DNA from: Ornatilinea apprima
Lineage (GTDB): Bacteria > Chloroflexota > Anaerolineae > Anaerolineales > Anaerolineaceae
DNA length: 64,000 nucleotides
Reading direction: 5' to 3'
NCBI RefSeq assembly: GCF_001306115.1
Contig: NZ_LGCL01000025.1
Coordinates: forward strand, 1-64,000
In this document: positions 34,636 to 42,643 of the stretch, in pieces
Layout of the letters: the number at the start of each line of letters is the position of its first letter
Numbering within the stretch: the stretch's first letter is position 1
Position numbers and translations under genes: made by a program
The notes under the pieces: generated by a model
The model's database searches: none
Seen by the model: the letters and a program-made list of their open reading frames with translations, nothing else
Told to the model about the DNA's origin: nothing

Positions 34636-35610
34636 ATGACGAAAAAAAGCCTGTTATGGATGCTTGCCCTGGTCCTGCTGCTCTCAGCCTGCGCGCCGAA
34701 GCCCGCTCAAGAAACCGACGCTCAAATGGCCACCCGCGTCGCGCAGATTCTAACGGCCCAGCCCACCTCCACAATCGACCCTGTGCTGGCTCTATCGCTC
34801 ACCCCTGGGTTGGATATCCAACCCATCGAAATGGCCACGGCCACCCTGCAGGTGGAGCCAACGCTGCCGCCTACTGCTACCGCCATGCCGACCGAAACAC
34901 CGGCTCCCACCGAAACACCCGTCCCCACAGAGACACCCACCATCACCCCCACCCTGCCACCCACCTCCACCCCGCCTTCCACCGATCCGCGCAGCGTGCT
35001 GGGCAGCCCCTCTTCCACAGATTCGATGGATAACAACACCAAGTGGAACTGGCCGGTGGGTAGCTCGGAATTTGCCAGCAACGAATTTAAAGACGGCCAC
35101 ATGAACCTGATCGGCAAAGCCGAAATCGAAACCGATGGCCCCACCGGCTGGATTTTGGCCAACACCCAGACCGCCACCAATATGTATGTGGAAGCCACCT
35201 ATAAAACCACCGCCTGCGACGGGCGCGACGCCTACGGCATTATCTTCCGCGTGCCGGTGCTCAGCGAGGCCGACCGCGGTTACATCTACGAAATCTCCTG
35301 CGAAGGTGAATTCCGACTGTGGAAGTGGGACGGCAAAGACGGCACCTCGGGCAAATATACCAGTCTCATCGCCTGGCAAAAACCCAAAGGCAGCGCCGAA
35401 GGCGCGATTAACATCGGCGACAACGCCACCAACCGCCTGGGCGTGCTGGTTAAAGACGACCTGATCACCGTTTATGTCAACGGCTTCAAGCTTGGTGAAG
35501 CGCGAGATGGGCAGTTTGTTGCCGGAAATTTTGGGCTGGTGATCAACCCTCAAAAAACAGAGAAGTTTACCGTCCAGATCGACGAAATGAGCTACTGGCT
35601 CAACCCCTAA
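34636..35610 (+). CDS. Lipoprotein with Thr/Pro stalk and LamG/DUF1080-like domain
   Basis: This 324-residue lipoprotein has a lipobox LLSAC with Cys19. A Thr/Pro-rich stalk (about 65-125) leads to a jelly-roll domain (about 130-324) with VEATYKTTACDGRDAYGIIFRV, GYIYEISCEGEFRLWKWDGKDG and VLVKDDLITVYVNGFKLGE. This is the same ectodomain type as at 22734-23639, but with a longer stalk. The ATG at 34636, with AAGGAGG upstream, is preferred over an in-frame start at 34603. It probably displays a binding domain on the cell surface; the ligand is unknown. Confidence 0.8.
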   Translation: MTKKSLLWMLALVLLLSACAPKPAQETDAQMATRVAQILTAQPTSTIDPVLALSLTPGLDIQPIEMATATLQVEPTLPPTATAMPTETPAPTETPVPTETPTITPTLPPTSTPPSTDPRSVLGSPSSTDSMDNNTKWNWPVGSSEFASNEFKDGHMNLIGKAEIETDGPTGWILANTQTATNMYVEATYKTTACDGRDAYGIIFRVPVLSEADRGYIYEISCEGEFRLWKWDGKDGTSGKYTSLIAWQKPKGSAEGAINIGDNATNRLGVLVKDDLITVYVNGFKLGEARDGQFVAGNFGLVINPQKTEKFTVQIDEMSYWLNP

Positions 35611-35628
35611 ATCTGATTCAACAGCAGC

Positions 35629-35656
35629 AAAAAGAGCGCCGCGCGGCGCTCTTTTT
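35629..35656. terminator. Bidirectional terminator between lipoprotein and pepT
   Basis: AAAAAGAGCGCC (35629-35640) pairs with GGCGCTCTTTTT (35645-35656), with A/T tracts that serve both directions. It sits between the stops at 35610 (+) and 35680 (-). Confidence 0.9.
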
Positions 35657-35679
35657 TATTTTCATCTCCGTTTGTTGCG

Positions 35680-36912
35680 TTACGCCGCGGGCCGGGCGTA
35701 CAGCTCAACAATCTTCAAAATCACTTCCACCGCCTTCTGCATGGAATGGGTGGGGATAAACTCGTATCGTCCGTGGAAGTTATGCCCGCCGGTGAACAGG
35801 TTGGGGCATGGCAGGCCCATAAACGAAAGCCGTGCGCCGTCCGTGCCGCCGCGAATCGGAACCTCATGCGGCTCAATGCCCACCTCGCGCATGGCCTGTT
35901 TGGCAGTCTCAATGATGTGCATCACCGGCGCAATCTTTTCTTTCATGTTGAAGTACTGGTCTTGGATCACCAGATCCACGGTGCCGGCCGGGTATTTCTC
36001 ATTCAGATATTGCGCCGCCGATTTGAGCAGGTGCTTCTTCTCTTCATATAAATCACGGTTGTGATCGCGGATCAGGTAAATCATCTCAGCGTGGTCCACG
36101 TCGGCGGTGAAGCGCCACAGGTGGAAGAAGCCTTCATAGCCTTCAGCGTATTCCGGGCGCATGTTGACCGGCAGCATTTCGTTCAGCTCAATGCCCACCA
36201 GAGCGGCGTTGATCATCTTGTTCTTGGCCGAGCCGGGGTGCACGCCGCGGCCTTGAATGGTTACGCGCGCCATGGCGGCGTTAAAATTCTCATACTCCAG
36301 CGCGCCAATCTCGCCGCCGTCCACCGTGTAAGCAAAATCCGCCGCAAACTTTTGCACATCGAAGCGGTCCGCGCCGTGTCCAATTTCCTCGTCCGGGGTA
36401 ATGCCTACTCGAATTTTGCCGTGCTCCATTTCGGGGTGCTGCGCCAGGTATTCCACAGCGGTCAAAATCTCCGCCACACCGGCTTTATCGTCCGCGCCCA
36501 ACAGGGTGGTGCCGTCGGTGGTGATTAACTCCTGCCCAACATAATCCAGCAGCTCCGGGAACTCAGCCGGAGAAAGCACGATATTTTCTGCGGCGTTTAA
36601 GACAATATCACCACCATCATATTTTTCCACAAATTGCGGCTTCACATTGGCGCCGCTGAAATCCTGGCTGGTATCCATGTGAGCGATCAGGCCAATCGTG
36701 GGCAGCGGGCGGTCCGTGGTCGCCGGCAGGGTGGCCATCACATAACCATTCTCATCCAGGGTAACTTCCTCCAGGCCCATTTGCTTCAACTCGGCAACCA
36801 CCAGGTTCGCCAGGTCAAATTGTTTCTGCGTGCTGGGGAAGGTGGGTTGATCCATTAAAGACTGGGTATCAATTTTGACATACCGCAAGAATTTTTCAAC
36901 AACGTTCGTCAT
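35680..36912 (-). CDS. pepT: Peptidase T (tripeptide aminopeptidase)
   Basis: This 410-residue M20B metallopeptidase matches PepT over its full length. Zinc ligands and catalytic residues appear in LIAHMD (His78, Asp80), GADDKAGVAEIL (bridging Asp), TPDEEIGHG (general-base Glu) and the C-terminal FTGGHNFHGRYEFIP with its metal-binding His. GGTDGARLSFMG is the usual family block. It removes the N-terminal residue of tripeptides in the cytosol, which fits a peptide-fermenting life style. It is a single gene. Confidence 0.95.
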   Translation of the reverse strand: MTNVVEKFLRYVKIDTQSLMDQPTFPSTQKQFDLANLVVAELKQMGLEEVTLDENGYVMATLPATTDRPLPTIGLIAHMDTSQDFSGANVKPQFVEKYDGGDIVLNAAENIVLSPAEFPELLDYVGQELITTDGTTLLGADDKAGVAEILTAVEYLAQHPEMEHGKIRVGITPDEEIGHGADRFDVQKFAADFAYTVDGGEIGALEYENFNAAMARVTIQGRGVHPGSAKNKMINAALVGIELNEMLPVNMRPEYAEGYEGFFHLWRFTADVDHAEMIYLIRDHNRDLYEEKKHLLKSAAQYLNEKYPAGTVDLVIQDQYFNMKEKIAPVMHIIETAKQAMREVGIEPHEVPIRGGTDGARLSFMGLPCPNLFTGGHNFHGRYEFIPTHSMQKAVEVILKIVELYARPAA

Positions 36913-37004
36913 AAACTTTCCTTTGCCTCTTTCTCATCCTGCATATGGCCTATTTTACTCCCTTTTGAAGCCCAAATCGAATTTGCGTAGCACCTCTGCG
37001 GCCG

Positions 37005-37050
37005 GTAAAAAACGCTTCCCCCGCGGTCAGGCCGCCGGGGGGAAGTGTTG
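37005..37050 (-). terminator. Terminator of the five-gene protease/coiled-coil unit
   Basis: AACGCTTCCCCC (37011-37022) pairs with GGGGGAAGTGTT (37038-37049) with one G-U pair, extended inside by GCGG/CCGC. On the minus strand a U-tract (plus AAAAAA near 37007-37012) follows. It lies 20 nt past the stop at 37070. Confidence 0.78.
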
Positions 37051-37069
37051 GTTTTGATGGTTGGTGAGC

Positions 37070-37864
37070 TTACTTGCTCAAGATTTTCTCTTGCTGGGCC
37101 AGCAGAGTATCAAACGTTTCCAGGTCTTTAATCGCCACCGTGGGGTCTGAAATCAGCGAAGAAGTTGCCGCGGCCAGGCGCGTTTCCATTTGCTCCAGCA
37201 CCTGCGCGGAGTCCTCACCTAAGACCTCGTCCAGGTCGGTTAGCAAATCTTTCGCCTCTTTCAGCGACTTTTGCGCCGCTGCGCCCTGGCGAATATTTAA
37301 CTGCAGGCGCGCATTGAGCGCTTTGCTCTGGATCTGTGCAATCAGAACGCGCGCCGTGGCAATCCGCACATCTTCTTCCAGCGCGGTGTTGGCAGCGCTC
37401 AGGTCTTCATTGGCAGCGTTGGCGTCATCCAAATCGCCTTGCAGGCTAACCGCCTCGGCTTGCGCGGCTTCCAGTTGTGTCTGGGTATCCTGCAGGCGCG
37501 CCTGCAGCGGGCGGTACTGCCAGAAGTAAAACACAATCAGCCCCACCACAAACGCGGCCAGAGCAACCGCCGTCCAGCGCAGCGCTGAGCGCATAAAGCG
37601 CCCGCGGCTCGTCTCCTTGTCCAACAGCCAGTGCGAGAAGCGCTCCAAAACCGACGGCTGGGTGCCCACTTCGGTTACCGGCGGGGGTGTGAACCGCGGC
37701 TCTTCCACCACAGATTCAGAGGTTGCGCTGGCTTGCGCAGTTTCCACGGTTTCAATGGTTTCAAAGGCTTCAACCGCTTCGGCGGCGGGTTCAACCTGGC
37801 CGGAGAGCGAAGCGTCTCCTTCGGCAGGCAATTCATTTTCAGAAGGCATCTCTTTATTTTCCAT
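37070..37864 (-). CDS. Bitopic membrane protein with extracytoplasmic coiled coil (third of three)
   Basis: This 264-residue protein has an acidic, low-complexity N-terminal region (1-80), a basic patch, and one membrane helix (about 97-119: LRWTAVALAAFVVGLIVFYF). An Ala/Leu/Gln-rich coiled coil (about 120-225) and a helical end follow. By the positive-inside rule the N terminus is cytosolic and the coiled coil is outside. CAGGAG lies before the ATG at 37864. It starts 11 nt after the stop of the preceding coiled-coil gene, in a five-gene unit that also holds two membrane proteases. No family is recognised. Confidence 0.78.
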   Translation of the reverse strand: MENKEMPSENELPAEGDASLSGQVEPAAEAVEAFETIETVETAQASATSESVVEEPRFTPPPVTEVGTQPSVLERFSHWLLDKETSRGRFMRSALRWTAVALAAFVVGLIVFYFWQYRPLQARLQDTQTQLEAAQAEAVSLQGDLDDANAANEDLSAANTALEEDVRIATARVLIAQIQSKALNARLQLNIRQGAAAQKSLKEAKDLLTDLDEVLGEDSAQVLEQMETRLAAATSSLISDPTVAIKDLETFDTLLAQQEKILSK

Positions 37865-37875
37865 GCGGGCTCCTG

Positions 37876-38826
37876 TTAACGGGGGGTGGGGGTCATGTAA
37901 GCGGTAGGGGTAACCATTGGAGGAAGAGTTGGAGTGGTGGTAAAGGTTGGGATCGGCGTGTACGTTGGCCCCCAATCTGGCGCAGCCTCCGGGCCAACCC
38001 CTGTCTCATCTTCAATCTCTTTACCTATCTCTTTTGTGATTATAAATTCATCTTCCAGCACGCGCCAGGCCGTCAGCAAATCCTCCGCGCTGAGAATGGG
38101 CGACGTGGCCACATCTTCCAATGCCAGATCCAGGCGGCGCGTTACACCGGGGATGACCCGCAAGCGCGCGTCTGCAGGCTCCCGCTCGGCCAGCGCCGCC
38201 AGCAGCGATTGCGCCGCGCGAATATGGTTTTCGGCCTCTTCGGGCTGGTCTTGCAGCAGATCGCTGCGCGCCCGGTCAATCAGCAGCAGGGCCTTCAATA
38301 CTTCAACATCGCTGCGCAGCGCTTCCAGATTCACTTGCTCACCCGCGCCTTTCCAGCCGTATGGCGTGGGGGTGGGCGTGGCGGTGAATCGTTCCAAACG
38401 CTGTTCCATCACCTGGGTTGCCAGGTAGCTGACCGCCGACTCGATCTGATTCAGTCGCCGCACTTCCAACGCCTGGTCGGTGACTGCCGCTTGCAGCGCT
38501 TCCAAATCCACGCGCAGTTGATCCATATCTTCCGCGTGCAGGTCCGATTGGCTTTCCAGGGCGGTCAGGCGGTCATTGAACTGTGACAGGCGCTCATCGA
38601 TCTGCTGTCGCTGGGTTTGCAGGCGGTTTTCCATTTCATCCATGCGCAGCTCGCTGTTCTGGATCGGCTCAATCACCTGCTGATAAAGGTAGACCACGCC
38701 AAAATAGGCCGCCAGCAGCAAAATCAGCATGGCCAGCAGCACCACAACCACGCGCACAAACGCCATAAACACCGAGCCCGCGGTCGCGCCAAACGACGGT
38801 TTTCGTTCGGGTGTTTCGTCCATCAT
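37876..38826 (-). CDS. Bitopic membrane protein with extracytoplasmic coiled coil (second of three)
   Basis: This 316-residue protein has a short cytosolic N terminus, a membrane helix (about 18-50: VFMAFVRVVVVLLAMLILLLAAYFG) and a long coiled coil (about 55-150). The middle (about 160-255) is helical, with LLLIDRARSDLLQDQPEEAENHIRAAQSLL suggesting TPR-like hairpins, and a Thr/Pro-rich tail follows. The tail (PTFTTTPTLPP) is typical of exported proteins in this organism, so this part is outside. It starts 10 nt after the helix-hairpin-helix gene. The three coiled-coil proteins share layout, not clear sequence identity. Confidence 0.78.
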   Translation of the reverse strand: MMDETPERKPSFGATAGSVFMAFVRVVVVLLAMLILLLAAYFGVVYLYQQVIEPIQNSELRMDEMENRLQTQRQQIDERLSQFNDRLTALESQSDLHAEDMDQLRVDLEALQAAVTDQALEVRRLNQIESAVSYLATQVMEQRLERFTATPTPTPYGWKGAGEQVNLEALRSDVEVLKALLLIDRARSDLLQDQPEEAENHIRAAQSLLAALAEREPADARLRVIPGVTRRLDLALEDVATSPILSAEDLLTAWRVLEDEFIITKEIGKEIEDETGVGPEAAPDWGPTYTPIPTFTTTPTLPPMVTPTAYMTPTPR

Positions 38827-38836
38827 ACCCTCCCGC

Positions 38837-39793
38837 TTACTGAGATACCGGTTCTACAACCAGCTCGCTCAACAGGCTGCGCAGCCCATCCAGAAAACGG
38901 TTGAAGGTCAGCACGTCCTTCTCCAATTTTCCGGTGCGCTCGTCCAACTGCCCCACCTGCTCAGCAATCTGCTCCACCTGTGCGCCTGTCTCCGCGAGCG
39001 CGGCCTGCATCTCCGCGCTTTGCGTTTCCAGGTTGCTCACCCGGCCGCTGAGCGCCTCAAGGTTGTCCATGCGCGTGCGCAGGCTGGCAACATCCTGCTG
39101 CAAAACGGTGGTCTGGCTGGAAAGCTTCTCAAAATCGCGCTGCATGGCGATAAACTGTGCTTCGGTGGGATAATTCAAAGAAGCGTTGACCACCGCCAGA
39201 ATACCCAGCGCCAGAATCACCGCCAGAAATACGCTGATCACGGCAAACCCCGCCCCGTAGAGCAGCATCTCGCTGCGGCTCACCGGCTCCCCATTGGCTG
39301 AGGCAGGCCGCGGAGCGGCTTGCTTGGCTGGTTTGGCGGCCGGTGCCGCTGGCGTCGGGGATTGCTTCTCAACCGGTTCTTCAACTTTCACTTCAAAAGG
39401 CGGCAGCGGTTCTTCTACCGGTTCATCAACGGATTTTTCTTTCCGCGGCTCAGGCGATGGCTCGTCCGCCGCCGGGGGCGCGGCATCTGCCAGCGACACC
39501 GCCTCATCCAATTCGCTTAATTCCATCACCTGCGCCTCCAGTACTTCTTCCGGCTCAGAGGTCTGCGCGGCCTCTTCCACTGCCAGGGGGGAAGCGGTCT
39601 CTTGCAGCGTCAGGTACGGGCGCAACCCCTCCAGGGTGTTGAGGCTGATGCCTTTCACGTCTGTCAGGCCCTCCAGCGATTCAAACGGCCGCCGCTCAAT
39701 AATCCGGTCTGCCAGCGCCGGACCAATCCCTGGCACCGCGATTAACGCTTCGCGTGAGGCCAGGTTAATATTGACCAGGTTTTCCTGCATCAT
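38837..39793 (-). CDS. Helix-hairpin-helix, membrane helix, coiled-coil protein (first of three)
   Basis: This 318-residue protein begins with a ComEA-type helix-hairpin-helix pair (1-62: LASREALIAVPGIGPALADRIIERRPFESLEGL and GISLNTLEGLRPYL). An acidic, Pro-rich linker (about 70-190), a membrane helix (about 197-222) and a C-terminal coiled coil (about 225-318) follow. Basic residues before the helix put the HhH domain inside the cell and the coiled coil outside. HhH pairs usually bind DNA without sequence specificity; in ComEA the domain is outside, so this orientation is different. It is 44 nt downstream of the SDH-type protease gene, and 10 nt upstream of the next coiled-coil gene. Confidence 0.8.
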   Translation of the reverse strand: MMQENLVNINLASREALIAVPGIGPALADRIIERRPFESLEGLTDVKGISLNTLEGLRPYLTLQETASPLAVEEAAQTSEPEEVLEAQVMELSELDEAVSLADAAPPAADEPSPEPRKEKSVDEPVEEPLPPFEVKVEEPVEKQSPTPAAPAAKPAKQAAPRPASANGEPVSRSEMLLYGAGFAVISVFLAVILALGILAVVNASLNYPTEAQFIAMQRDFEKLSSQTTVLQQDVASLRTRMDNLEALSGRVSNLETQSAEMQAALAETGAQVEQIAEQVGQLDERTGKLEKDVLTFNRFLDGLRSLLSELVVEPVSQ

Positions 39794-39837
39794 TTTTTCC
39801 TCCTCAACTGAAACAACCTTATCGCCTTCTCAGGCGC

Positions 39838-40692
39838 TTATTCGCGCGCGCGGCGCTCGGCCCCACCCGGAATGGCCGGCGGCGTGGAATAGGGAACGGG
39901 AATATAATCGACCGACGGCCTGCGCACCCGCGACTGCGGATAGAGATTCATGATCTGATACACTTCGGGTGGCACATCCGTGCTGACCTTCAAGCCCAAT
40001 TCTTTGGCTTCCTCCACGCTGATCGGGTAATCGTGCGTCCAGCAGCCAGAGGCAAATTTTTCCGCCAGCTCTTCCGCCTTTTCCGCCGAGTACTGCACGC
40101 AGGCCAGGTTGCGGATCGTCTCCTTCACTTGATTCACCGCCTTGCCGGCAATATCAGCCAGAATCAGCGTTTGGTCATCCACCTTATCGCAAGATTTCTG
40201 CTCCACCGCCCGCAAGATCGATGCCGCCGGGTAGTTCCCAATTTGCGGATCGGTGGGACCCAGCACCGCGTTTTCATCCATGATGATCTCGTCCGCCGCA
40301 AGGGCAATCATCGTGCCACCCGACATGGCATAATGCGGCACAAACACCGCCACCCGCGCCGGGTGGCGCGCCAGAGCGCGCGCGATCTGTTCCGCGGCCA
40401 GCACCAGCCCGCCGGGCGTGTGCAGCAGCACATCAATCGGCAAATTGGGGTCCGTCAATTTAATCGCCCGCAGCACCTGTTCTGAATCTTCAATATCAAT
40501 GTAGCGCGCCATGGGAAACCCCAAAAAAGACATGCTTTCCTGGCGATGAATCAGGGTGATCACCCGCGAACCGCGTTTTTCTTCCAGCGCGCGCAACATG
40601 CGCACCCGCGACGCTTCCAGCATCTTCTGGCGGATGACCGGGATCACCGAGGAAATCGCCAAAAATATCCACAGCAGATTCAATAATTCCAT
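39838..40692 (-). CDS. Membrane-anchored SDH/ClpP-fold serine protease
   Basis: This 284-residue protein belongs to the SDH-protease group (PF01972) of the ClpP/crotonase fold. An N-terminal helix (about 5-22) anchors it. The core carries HTPGGLVLAAEQIARAL (91-107) and AMSGGTMIALAADEI, with Ser124 the expected nucleophile, and VLGPTDPQIG (143-152) as in SppA-like enzymes. The family acts on membrane or surface proteins as an oligomer, often with an NfeD/stomatin-type partner, which is absent here. GGAGGATCG lies before the ATG at 40692. It starts 23 nt after the rhomboid gene. Together they make a two-protease head of the operon. Confidence 0.88.
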   Translation of the reverse strand: MELLNLLWIFLAISSVIPVIRQKMLEASRVRMLRALEEKRGSRVITLIHRQESMSFLGFPMARYIDIEDSEQVLRAIKLTDPNLPIDVLLHTPGGLVLAAEQIARALARHPARVAVFVPHYAMSGGTMIALAADEIIMDENAVLGPTDPQIGNYPAASILRAVEQKSCDKVDDQTLILADIAGKAVNQVKETIRNLACVQYSAEKAEELAEKFASGCWTHDYPISVEEAKELGLKVSTDVPPEVYQIMNLYPQSRVRRPSVDYIPVPYSTPPAIPGGAERRARE

Positions 40693-40715
40693 CGATCCTC
40701 CATACCACCGCACCC

Positions 40716-41414
40716 TTACCAGGGATAGTATTCGTCCTGATACCAGGCAGGCTTTTTCTGACGCGCCTGCAACGGCCCGGCCAACAGCAGGCCGAATAAA
40801 AAGCCGCCAATATGCGCCCACCACGCGATGCCGCCCATCTGCATTCCCTGCGCCGCGGCCAGGCTCAGCAGACCGGAAAACAACTGCGATACAAACCAGA
40901 ATCCCAGGTAGATCAGCGCCGGGATTTCGACAAACCAGGGTAAAACGAACAACGGCACCAGGGTAATCACCCGCGCGCGCGGATAATAAAAGAAGTAAGC
41001 GCCCATCACTGCCGCGATCGCGCCGCTGGCGCCAATCGACGGGATCAGACTGTTGGGCGTTGACCAGGACTGGATCAATCCGGCCGCCACACCACCGATC
41101 AGGTAAAACAGCAAAAACCGTCCGGAACCCAGCCGGTCTTCCACGTTATCGCCAAAAATTGCCAGCGTCCAGACATTGCCAAGAAAATGCACCCAGCCCC
41201 CATGCAAGAACATATGGGTCAGCAGCGGCAGCCAGGTGAATGGGTTAAAAACGGATAGTCTCGCCGGGACCAGCCCAAATCCGCTGATCAGCGCGTCCAG
41301 CTCTGCCGGCCCCATCCCCAATTCCAAAAAGAACACCAGGGCGTTCAGGGCAATCAACATCCAGGTTACCAGGGGAAAAGAACGGCTGCGAATTGTGTCG
41401 CGAATGGGTAACAT
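40716..41414 (-). CDS. Rhomboid-family intramembrane serine protease
   Basis: This 232-residue, six-helix protein has a complete rhomboid active site: catalytic Ser130 in GASGAI (128-133) and His201 in WWAHIGGF, with the helix-2 element HGGWVHFLGNVWTL (71-84, His76 and Asn80). It cuts single-pass membrane proteins within the lipid bilayer. It is the first gene of a five-gene unit with a consensus promoter at 41439-41467; the three bitopic proteins downstream are natural candidate substrates. GAGGGATGACAC precedes the ATG. Confidence 0.93.
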   Translation of the reverse strand: MLPIRDTIRSRSFPLVTWMLIALNALVFFLELGMGPAELDALISGFGLVPARLSVFNPFTWLPLLTHMFLHGGWVHFLGNVWTLAIFGDNVEDRLGSGRFLLFYLIGGVAAGLIQSWSTPNSLIPSIGASGAIAAVMGAYFFYYPRARVITLVPLFVLPWFVEIPALIYLGFWFVSQLFSGLLSLAAAQGMQMGGIAWWAHIGGFLFGLLLAGPLQARQKKPAWYQDEYYPW

Positions 41415-41438
41415 GTGTCATCCCTCACTTCCAATTCT

Positions 41439-41467
41439 AGTATAGCCAGTCAAATTTATTTCTGCAA
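41439..41467 (-). promoter_or_regulatory. Promoter of the rhomboid/coiled-coil unit
   Basis: On the minus strand TTGCAG (41467-41462), a 17-bp spacer and TATACT (41444-41439) lie 24 bp before the ATG at 41414. It is preceded by the terminator of the upstream gene, so the unit starts here. Confidence 0.65.
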
Positions 41468-41501
41468 ACCAGCCGAGAAGGTCTGAGCTTCAAAACAGAG
41501 T

Positions 41502-41527
41502 AAAAAAATCCCCACCAGCGGTGGGGA
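41502..41527 (-). terminator. Terminator of the TPR membrane protein gene
   Basis: TCCCCACC (41509-41516) pairs with GGTGGGGA (41520-41527). On the minus strand a U-tract follows (plus A at 41502-41508). It insulates the five-gene unit. Confidence 0.85.
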
Positions 41528-41548
41528 AAAGCTGATTCTGACCAGCAC

Positions 41549-42478
41549 TTATAACTTGTAGTGCATTTCCAGCCGCGAAACATTCGGGTTATCGCCTAAA
41601 TAGCGGATTTTCACCGGCGTGCGCGGGGGCAGGCGGTCCCATAATTTTTTCGAGACCTGCTGCTTTGCCCAAAAGGCGTCTTTCCCGCCGTCGCGGCGCT
41701 GCAGCTCAAAGAGGTAAGACACCATATACACATCGCTCACATCTTCCATTTCCCATTCGGTCCAGCGGTCGGCAATCTGCCCGCTGGCGATCTTTCCGCT
41801 GCGGTTAAGGCGGCCAAACACAGCCGCTTTGGCGCCGCGCCGGGTGAGAGCAATCAGCGCCGCGACGCTGAGCAGCAAACCGGCCAGCAGCAGCCCGCCC
41901 GGTAAAGCCAGCACAGAAAGCGCGCCTGGCGCCAACCCGCTTTGCATCTGCTGGAAGAATAAGAAACCACCCGCCACCGCCATGCCCAGGCTCAGCAGCA
42001 GTCCCGCGCCCAGCAGCACAAACGTGCCCGCCTTGACCGGCGGGTAGACCCACGCCTCCACGGTGGGCCGCCGTGCGTCTTGTGGCACAGCGGCGCCCGC
42101 CTCTGCGGGCAGCGCCGCCTGAGTTTCCTCTTCGATCATAGAAACCGGCGCGCTGGCACTGAATGCGCCCTCATTGCGCAAGGCATTTTCCAGTGCCTGG
42201 TGCGGATCTTCATCCGGCCGCTGATCGGGCTTCATTTTGGTCAGCGCCCACTGCGCTTCAGCGTGATCAGGCTGCAGCGCCAGCGCCCGCTCCAGGCACT
42301 GCTTGCGGCGGTCTTCGTCATCCACCAGCTTCGACATGGTGAACCACGCCTCAGCATCCTGGGGAGCGTTGATCAGGTGGCGCGCAAGCAGTTGTTGAGC
42401 GTCCACGCGCCGCCCCTGGTAAAACAATTCCATCACCTGTTCCATAATGGGCTGGCTTTGTGGTTCCTGGTTTTCCAA
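41549..42478 (-). CDS. TPR-containing membrane protein
   Basis: This 309-residue protein has a TPR-like helical N-terminal region (about 10-75: AQQLLARHLINAPQDAEAWFTMSKLV and ALALQPDHAEAQWALTKMKP). A linker and two membrane helices follow (about 145-200). The C-terminal domain (about 210-309) contains ASGQIADRWTEWEMEDVSDVYMVSYLFELQ and TPVKIRYLGDNPNVSRLE, a small beta domain that often follows two membrane helices in DUF3592-type proteins. Function unknown. It has its own promoter and terminator. Confidence 0.75.
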   Translation of the reverse strand: MENQEPQSQPIMEQVMELFYQGRRVDAQQLLARHLINAPQDAEAWFTMSKLVDDEDRRKQCLERALALQPDHAEAQWALTKMKPDQRPDEDPHQALENALRNEGAFSASAPVSMIEEETQAALPAEAGAAVPQDARRPTVEAWVYPPVKAGTFVLLGAGLLLSLGMAVAGGFLFFQQMQSGLAPGALSVLALPGGLLLAGLLLSVAALIALTRRGAKAAVFGRLNRSGKIASGQIADRWTEWEMEDVSDVYMVSYLFELQRRDGGKDAFWAKQQVSKKLWDRLPPRTPVKIRYLGDNPNVSRLEMHYKL

Positions 42479-42535
42479 TAGCTGTACTCCTCTGCGTTTT
42501 CTCCCGGTCGGGAGTCATTTCCCCAATGTCTCTAT

Positions 42536-42565
42536 ACTATACCAGAATCATTTTTCATTTGTAAA
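42536..42565 (-). promoter_or_regulatory. Putative promoter of the TPR membrane protein gene
   Basis: On the minus strand TTTACA (42565-42560) and TATAGT (42541-42536) are 18 bp apart, 58 bp upstream of the ATG at 42478. Confidence 0.5.
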
Positions 42566-42627
42566 GGCGAGCAGACCCTTCACACGCGCAGCCCGCCTCT
42601 GGCAATTATACGCCCCACCCGGCACAA

Positions 42628-42636
42628 TGATATAAT
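42628..42636 (+). promoter_or_regulatory. Extended -10 of murJ, leaderless spacing
   Basis: TGATATAAT is an extended -10 box. Only 7 nt separate it from the ATG at 42644, so transcription would begin at the start codon. No Shine-Dalgarno is present. No convincing -35 is seen, as expected for an extended -10 promoter. Confidence 0.5.
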
Positions 42637-42643
42637 CGAGCGC

